64,000 nucleotides of DNA. It comes from Vishniacozyma victoriae. Its lineage: Eukaryota > Basidiomycota > Tremellomycetes > Tremellales > Bulleribasidiaceae. The notes under the pieces are model-generated. The model was not told the DNA's origin. It made no database searches and was given only the letters and a program-made list of their open reading frames with translations. How positions within the stretch are numbered: position 1 is the stretch's first letter; each line of letters begins with the position of its first letter. Positions 58,189 through 64,000 of this stretch are shown piece after piece. Location of the stretch: the NCBI GenBank assembly GCA_017654735.1, contig JADPYG010000088.1:434001-498000 (forward strand). The letters are read 5' to 3'. Position numbers and translations under genes: made by a program.

Positions 58189-58648
58189 TGTGCGTGTAGT
58201 AATAAGTTACGAGAATATGTTATAGTAAAAACAGAGTCATGACATGGTAGGCGTTTGCTGCAATTGCTATATAGCTGATCTCTATATAATTTACCCTGAA
58301 TTCAGTGCCCCTCTTAGCTTAGACCTCGTTTTCACTAAGTCACTACACCACCCCTTCGCCCTTGTACTCGCCTAGCTACTGCATATCCATATACATTATA
58401 CATACACGTGAATTACTCTACCCCTACATCGTATACTTGCTCTACCGCGATAGAGCCGTGCGGTCAGCAGTAACAAGAAGAGAAAAGGAGGGAAACGCCT
58501 CCAAGCCGGGGAGAAGAGAACGCACGCGTTTAACTAAAGAGGAGAAAGGACCCCGTTTCCCCCTTACTCAACACCTATATCCCTTCTACAACGCCTCGAC
58601 CCTACAGCATACATTAGTTAACGAATCACCCCGCATTAGCATACGACC
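58189..58648. other. Divergent promoter and leader, CZIB / LRG1
   Basis: About 460 bases between start codons. The part next to LRG1 reads as a long A/C-rich leader and contains out-of-frame upstream ATGs (for example at 58380-58410), which could dampen translation. No gene is called. Confidence 0.4.
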
Positions 58649-61600
58649 ATGTCGTCGCCGGGACATGGACACAAGTACTCTGTACCTCCACCCCGTTCGG
58701 AATCACCAGCACAAGGACAGTCGGGACACGACAATAATAATGTACTTGGATCCCCTAGGGATCATTCAGGTCCATCATCATCCCGTCATACCTCTCAATC
58801 ATCTTCGATACATCAACAACAATACGCGCGTTCGAATCAGGATAGTCAGGCGCACGGTCAATCACATGCTTGGAAAGCTGGTGACGCGAATGGATCTCAA
58901 CAAGTGCGACTACCTAGAATTACGACTGTGAATGTGGATGCTGGAACAAGTGGACCCATGAGTGCACCACTACAACCTCAACCTCGGAATCTACTGCCGA
59001 CAGGATCAGCGGGCGCAAACGGGCCATTGCGTTCATCTACTTCTCCGGATCCACGACATAACCACTCGCCTCGGGCTTCACCCTCCAATTCACCTATTGA
59101 AACCAGACCTAATCCAGTGCTCGGACCCTCATCTAGAGGTCCAAGCCCGGCCGGATCTTCAAGAAGTACTATACCAACCATCTCCGTTCCACCACGGAAA
59201 TCAAGTCAAATGGATGGAGGCATGTCGTCCCATTCGTCACAGCATTCGTTGGGGGATCAGGATAATTACACGCCAACAAACGTCACACCCTTGACATTCC
59301 CCGTACCGCAGACAAGGACGACTCGCAGAGGAGAACCAACGTACTGTGGACAGTGTGGACAAGTCGTGCATGGGCAGTTTGTCAGGGCAATGGGGCATGT
59401 CTATCACTTGAATTGCTTCAGGTGTAAAGTGGGTCCTTTCCTGCTTACTATGTCTTCCAGGCTAACGAACAGGATTGTAACAAGGTCGTAGCGCAAAAAT
59501 TCTTTCCGGTCGAGGAGGGAGAAAACATGTACCCTCTGTGCGAGACGGATTATTTTGCAAGACTTGACCTCATCTGTGCGCAATGCAAACAGGCGCTACG
59601 GTCAAGCTATATAACGGCATGCGGTGAGTCAAGTGCTGTGTAGTTAGTATTCAGAAGCTAACTTCTAGGCGAGAAGTACCACGTAGAGCATTTCACTTGC
59701 TCGGAATGTGATACCCTCTTTGGCCCTAACGACTCTTACTACGAACATAGCGGCAAAGTCTGTAAGTGAACTCTCAAAGCAGCGCACATCCCAAAACTCA
59801 TGATAGATTGTCATTTCCACTATTCTACCAAATTCGCAGTCAAGTGTGTGGGATGCGAGACGGCGATCTTGAAGCAGTTTGTGGAAATGAACAGGAATGG
59901 AAGGGATGAATGTTGGCATCCGGAATGCTACATGATCTCAAAGGTACGTGTAAATACTCGAGTAAACCTGACAATCAGTTCTGGAACGTCCGACTAGCAT
60001 CAAAGAATTTCAACACACCCTCCAACTCTGCCGTCAACTCTACAGTCTCGCTCCTCGAGATCACTCCCGCAAATGCCGAAAGCCGCTTTCCATCAACGAG
60101 CGATTTCGAAATCACGCCAGCAGAATTGAAGGACAGGCAGGAAAAGATGGAGATCAAAGTCCAGCAGATCTGGCATGTTCTTTCCGGATATGAAGAGAGC
60201 TCGGCGGCATTGATTGGAGAGATGCTCAGGGCGGTGAATGGACAGCAATTGTTGGAGATTATCCTCTTGGCCGAAAAGTTCATTCTTCACGTCGAGGTTC
60301 TCTTTGCCGTCATTGATGATCTTGAGGCTCAATTTGCCATGGCTGGTGTCAAAGGTGAGCCATGTCTTGTGACTGTACTGATAGCAGGAATGTCACACGC
60401 CCGAGAAGCCAAGCAATTGTGTCGGAAACTCGTCAACTTATTCTCGATGATGTCGCAAATCGCCCCTGGCACCGAAACGACACTCAACAACACCGACCTA
60501 TTCACCTTGATCACCCAGCTAGCACACTACCTCAAAATCCTCATTCGAATCACATTGACCGGTTCAATCAAGCTAGAACGAGATTGTGGAAACCTCACGG
60601 CCATGCCTAATGCCCTCGCACGACTCAATCTGCTGGCCATGGATAATTCCGATCCTTCCACCAAGAAGCGCGGGGAACATGCTGGAGAGCCTGCTTTGAA
60701 GCCTATCCAGGCAAATATTGAGCATGCGTCTGGTGGAACTGGGGATGAAGAGCAGTTGCGGAGGAATATCGATGCGTTGACTCGGACACCGAAGGGATAT
60801 ATCGCCAGTACTCGGGAAGTAGCTTATGGGTACCGCAGTCTGGCCGTGAGTCTCAAACATGAGCGACCTTAGACCCGCACTGACTCGCAGTCTGAGATCA
60901 CCGGAGAGACGACCTTGCGTGGCCCACTGGATGAGTCATACATGCCACCCGAAGGCTGTGCTCATTGCCAGCTGGCAGTTGAAGAAGATTGTATACGATA
61001 CGGCATGTTCAACCGCTGGCATTCCGGCTGTGTCATCTGTATAGTCTGTGGCGACCGAGCTCTAGTCCCATATGAAGAAGAAGAAAAGGCTCCATCAGAA
61101 GAAGGATCGCTAGTACCCGTCAAAGTAACTCGTCGGCATCCACCACGCGTCGGCGAATTCTGCTTCGAACCTCCTCAACCTGCTGGTAAACCACCCAGTA
61201 CTGTTTATTGTGTTCCACACCGGACGGCTGCTTGCGTCAAGTCCTTCGAGTCGGTTTCGAGATTGGAACAATATGCTTTCTTGCTACATATTGCTTTGAG
61301 GCGGCTGTACATATATTACAGAACTCATCATCAATTACCGAGTGGTAAGTTCACCCTTCGGAGTAAGGCTGACAATGTAGTACGAGGTCGACATATTGAA
61401 GATCCACCCGAGGTCAAGCGTATGAAGTCGGTCACGCTAGACCGAAAGCTATCGTCCACCGCCAGATTACCTCAGCGCTCAATGGTCCTTGAATCTCCAG
61501 CGGGTAGGATCGCCAATGAAGATGGTCAAATATCAGCTCGAAACAACTCATTCCTCTCACCAAGAGCCATCCCTTCACCATCCCCCGATATCCGCTCTGA

Positions 61601-63315
61601 ATCGGAAGAAGCATCGGTCGATGTCATTCGTCCGCCTTTCGCCAGAAACAATACTTCGGTGATGATCATCAAAGAAGGCACGCCGACCGCAGAAGAGGCG
61701 TCCGAGCAGCTCGCAAACACCTCTCTCGGGCCAGAGGACGACGCGATCACTCTGGGCGACATTCCGCATTTGGCAGACCAGGCGATTCGCGTTCAATCTG
61801 CCCGAGATGGTCGAACGACATTATCGTCGCTCAATCCATTACAATCCCTCATTATCCGTCATTTCGCTCTCATCCAACTACAAAAGACTGGTCTAGGTCA
61901 ATCCATTGAATTGGATGAAGTTCTTGAATTACTCGATTCGAGAAAGAATCAGTGGTGGAACAAGATCTTCAAGGGGAATGCAAAGAAGGATAAAGGCAAG
62001 AAGGGTAAGTCTTGGCTTGTTTATTGATTGCAGAAGTACTGAGATCTAGGAGTGTTTGGAGTCCCTCTCGAGATTCTGGTCGAGCGGACTGGATCAGATT
62101 CGCAGCAGGGCTGGACTTCAAACTCGCAGCTTCGTGTTCCAGAGATTATCGAGGATATCATCTCTACCATGCGACAAATGGGTGAGCTCTTTGACACGTA
62201 AAATGTGACCAAAGCTGACAGATAGATATGGCCGTGGAAGGTATTTTCCGAAAGAATGGAAATATCCGTCGACTCCAGCAGATCTCTGAAGCGCTCGACA
62301 AGGATACCACAAACGTCAATCTCTCCGACGAGAACCCTGTTCAGCTGGCTGCGCTACTTAAGCGATTCTTGCGAGAGATGCCTGATCCCCTCCTCACTTT
62401 TAGGCTACATAAGCTGTTCTGTGCTGCTGCTTGTAAGCTGGCAACATCCTCTTGTAAGATGAAAGCTGACCAATAGCATTAAAAAATCCAGAAGAGCGCC
62501 GCCGCTGCTTACATCTCCTTGTGGTCATGCTGCCCCGGGTCAACAGGGATACTACCGAAGTACTATTCGTTTTCCTCAAATGGGTCGCTTCATTCTCGTA
62601 CCGCGACGAAGAGACTGGTTCACGAATGGACATGGCGAATCTCGCTACGGTCATTACACCTTCGATCTTGTATGCCAAAGGAGCCAATGCCGCTCGAGAT
62701 GAGAGTTTCATTGGTATTCAAGCAGTTCAAGAACTGCTAGAAGCGCAGGACGAATTCTATGTCGTTCCCGACGAACTTGCTTTCGTGATTAATGAAAACA
62801 TCTTCAACATCTTCGCCAAGGACCTCGATCTGCCTCCAAAGGAGATTCATCGACATTGTTCGAAATATATGCAGGCTCGTGGTGCTCAGCGTATCCCCCC
62901 TTCGACATCTGCGAACCAAGTTCGTGATCGATCCGATACAGGTACACGCCTAAGTGTCCAACGATCAGAGGGGAACCTGAGTAACGACGCCACTACGACA
63001 CCTTTCCGAGTACCCGCACCACCCGGTTCAAATGGATCGAGCCGCCCCACGAGCTGGATCCAGAATCAACATCATTTCAATTCCCATTCATCTCAACAAT
63101 CGTTGAATCAACAAGCTCAAGCTGGAGTGACTTCACCATCAAATACCCCCTGGAGGGGAGGTGGGCCTTTCCAAGGTCACGCCAATGGATCTAGGCAATC
63201 AAGTAGGGGTTCTGCACCTAGTAGTCCTGGACCTGAGCAGGAAGGGGTACCTAGGAGATCATTCAATATGGATAGAGAGAGGTCGAGGACGCCTGTTCAG
63301 GTTGAACACCGGTAG
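58649..63315 (+). CDS. LRG1: LIM-domain RhoGAP (Lrg1 type)
   Basis: Rho GTPase-activating protein for cell-wall and polarity signalling; yeast Lrg1 acts on Rho1. About 11 exons encode roughly 1,400 residues. Residues 1-230 are disordered, Ser/Pro/Gln-rich. LIM1 begins TYCGQCGQVVHGQF and continues through YHLNCFRCK into DCNKVVAQ. LIM2 is LICAQCKQALRSSYI..YHVEHFTCSECDTLFG, and a third zinc-finger-like CVGCETAILKQFVEM..CWHPECY follows. After a helical segment (about 60000-60850) comes another LIM-like finger CAHCQLAVEEDCI..WHSGCVICIVCGD. The RhoGAP domain (about 62050-62800) has FGVPLEILVER, the arginine finger in VEGIFRKNGNIRRL, and LLKRFLREMPDPLL. The C-terminal ~150 residues are disordered. 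Exon 1 runs 58649-59428. Confidence 0.95.
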
Positions 63316-63657
63316 TGCTAGGGAGCGAGAGAGAGTAATCATGAAGGAACGAGAGCAGTGTAATTGAGAACTTGTCTACGATTACGTTTAGTCAGAGTCG
63401 GTAGAGAGTAAGGCAGGGTACAAGGACAATTTCATATCTTACCCTACTTTACATTACGTTTGCTAGTATAGTCTTGACGATAGTTATACTGCTGTATGAG
63501 GATCACATGTATGTCATCCAATCATAGTTGGGGCTCGGGTCGAAGTCATGACTTCATCAGTGGATGTGTTGCCCGCCGGATAGCTGTAGCACTGGTGATA
63601 CATGGGGTACAAGTACAGTTGCCTCCTAGGCTGTTTTTACCTCCTTTGATGATAACC
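63316..63657. other. Convergent intergenic region
   Basis: About 340 bases between the LRG1 stop and the stop of the minus-strand splicing-factor gene. No coding frame or RNA gene recognised. Confidence 0.5.
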
Positions 63658-64000
63658 CTAAGCCTGCTCCAATTGCCTAACCTCCTCTTTCAACTCATCT
63701 TCCTTCCTCCTCAATCCAACCAATTCACCCTCCATGGCTAAAATAGCCATCTCAAGCTGTACATTCTCCCCAACCAAATCACCCCATCTCCCTTCCAATC
63801 TCGAAAGGTGTTTTCCTTTATCTTCCTGATATACTCTCCTCTGTCTATTGACTTCTGTTACTTTCTCTTTTAGGTTTGACAGTGTAGATTGAAGTTCGGT
63901 GAGTTGGGAATTTAATTGATAATTGCGGACTAGCCACGCGTTTGGGCCGTAAGATGATAGGATATTTGTGTTTTCGAGTCTACCATCAGTCCAACTAAAT
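63658..64000 (-). CDS. Splicing factor BCAS2/SPF27 (Prp19 complex), 3' part only
   Basis: Partial: the gene runs off the right edge. The last exon (63979-63658) is preceded by a TGATGGTAG acceptor. Its ~107 residues carry the SPF27 pattern: SSYGPNAWLVRNYQLNSQL, then EVNRQRRVYQEDKGKHLSRL and EGRWGDLVGENVQLEMAI, closely tracking human BCAS2 (NAW...N, NWQRK, W.SLV.KN..IE). BCAS2/SPF27 (fission yeast Cwf7) is a coiled-coil subunit of the Prp19-associated (NTC) spliceosome complex. Coiled coil extends to the stop codon at 63658-63660. Confidence 0.85.
   Translation of the reverse strand, partial: FSWTDGRLENTNILSSYGPNAWLVRNYQLNSQLTELQSTLSNLKEKVTEVNRQRRVYQEDKGKHLSRLEGRWGDLVGENVQLEMAILAMEGELVGLRRKEDELKEEVRQLEQA

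Overview
This window is nuclear DNA of a basidiomycete fungus, most likely a tremellomycete yeast (Cryptococcus/Kwoniella group; this placement is inference). The genes are densely packed on both strands. Nearly every one is cut by many 35-60 nt introns with GTRNGT donors, a CTGAY/CTAAC branch site just upstream of the acceptor, and CAG/TAG/AAG acceptors. Gene content also fits: a site-2 protease, LIM-RhoGAP, BRPF-type Nto1 and Mediator Med5. I joined exons by hand, checking that reading phase agrees across each junction, so most coordinates below are full gene spans from start codon to stop codon.

Layout. 1-6.3 kb: a sparsely coding end with a sugar-transporter-like MFS gene and an extended-SDR epimerase/dehydratase. 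6.3-12.5 kb: a kinesin-14 (Kar3 type), mitochondrial ribosomal protein bL21m and, divergent from it, the ATP synthase alpha subunit. 12.8-24 kb: mostly lineage-restricted proteins (two serine/proline-rich nuclear-looking proteins and a divergent pair of orphans) plus a THEM6-like hotdog protein. 24-31 kb: APC10/Doc1, ketopantoate reductase with an unusual tail, and a large GYF-domain protein. 31-41 kb: an Sfr1/Mei5 recombination mediator, Vta1, and the NuA3-type scaffold Nto1/BRPF. 41-50 kb: a regucalcin-like protein, Vps60, a site-2 protease, a zinc alcohol dehydrogenase, a degenerate repeat tract and Ilv5. 50-64 kb: lumazine synthase, a flavin-reductase-like protein, ESCRT-II Snf8, V-ATPase subunit F, Mediator Med5, a CZIB/C1orf123 protein, a LIM-RhoGAP (Lrg1 type), and the 3' end of a BCAS2/SPF27 splicing factor.

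Most of the window is ordinary housekeeping. Points worth a second look: three ESCRT genes (VTA1, VPS60, SNF8) within 18 kb; a spliced C-terminus of mitochondrial Ilv5 that reads KDEL; a long charged tail on ketopantoate reductase; micro-exons of 11 and 12 nt; a GC-AG intron required by frame; an apparent frame problem in the sugar transporter; and a degenerate ~250 bp repeat downstream of ILV5. I found no tRNA, rRNA, CRISPR array or recognisable transposon. I did not identify a convincing wholly new biological system; the best candidates for unknown biology are the orphan pair at 20.3-23.7 kb and the repeat at 47.8-48.4 kb.
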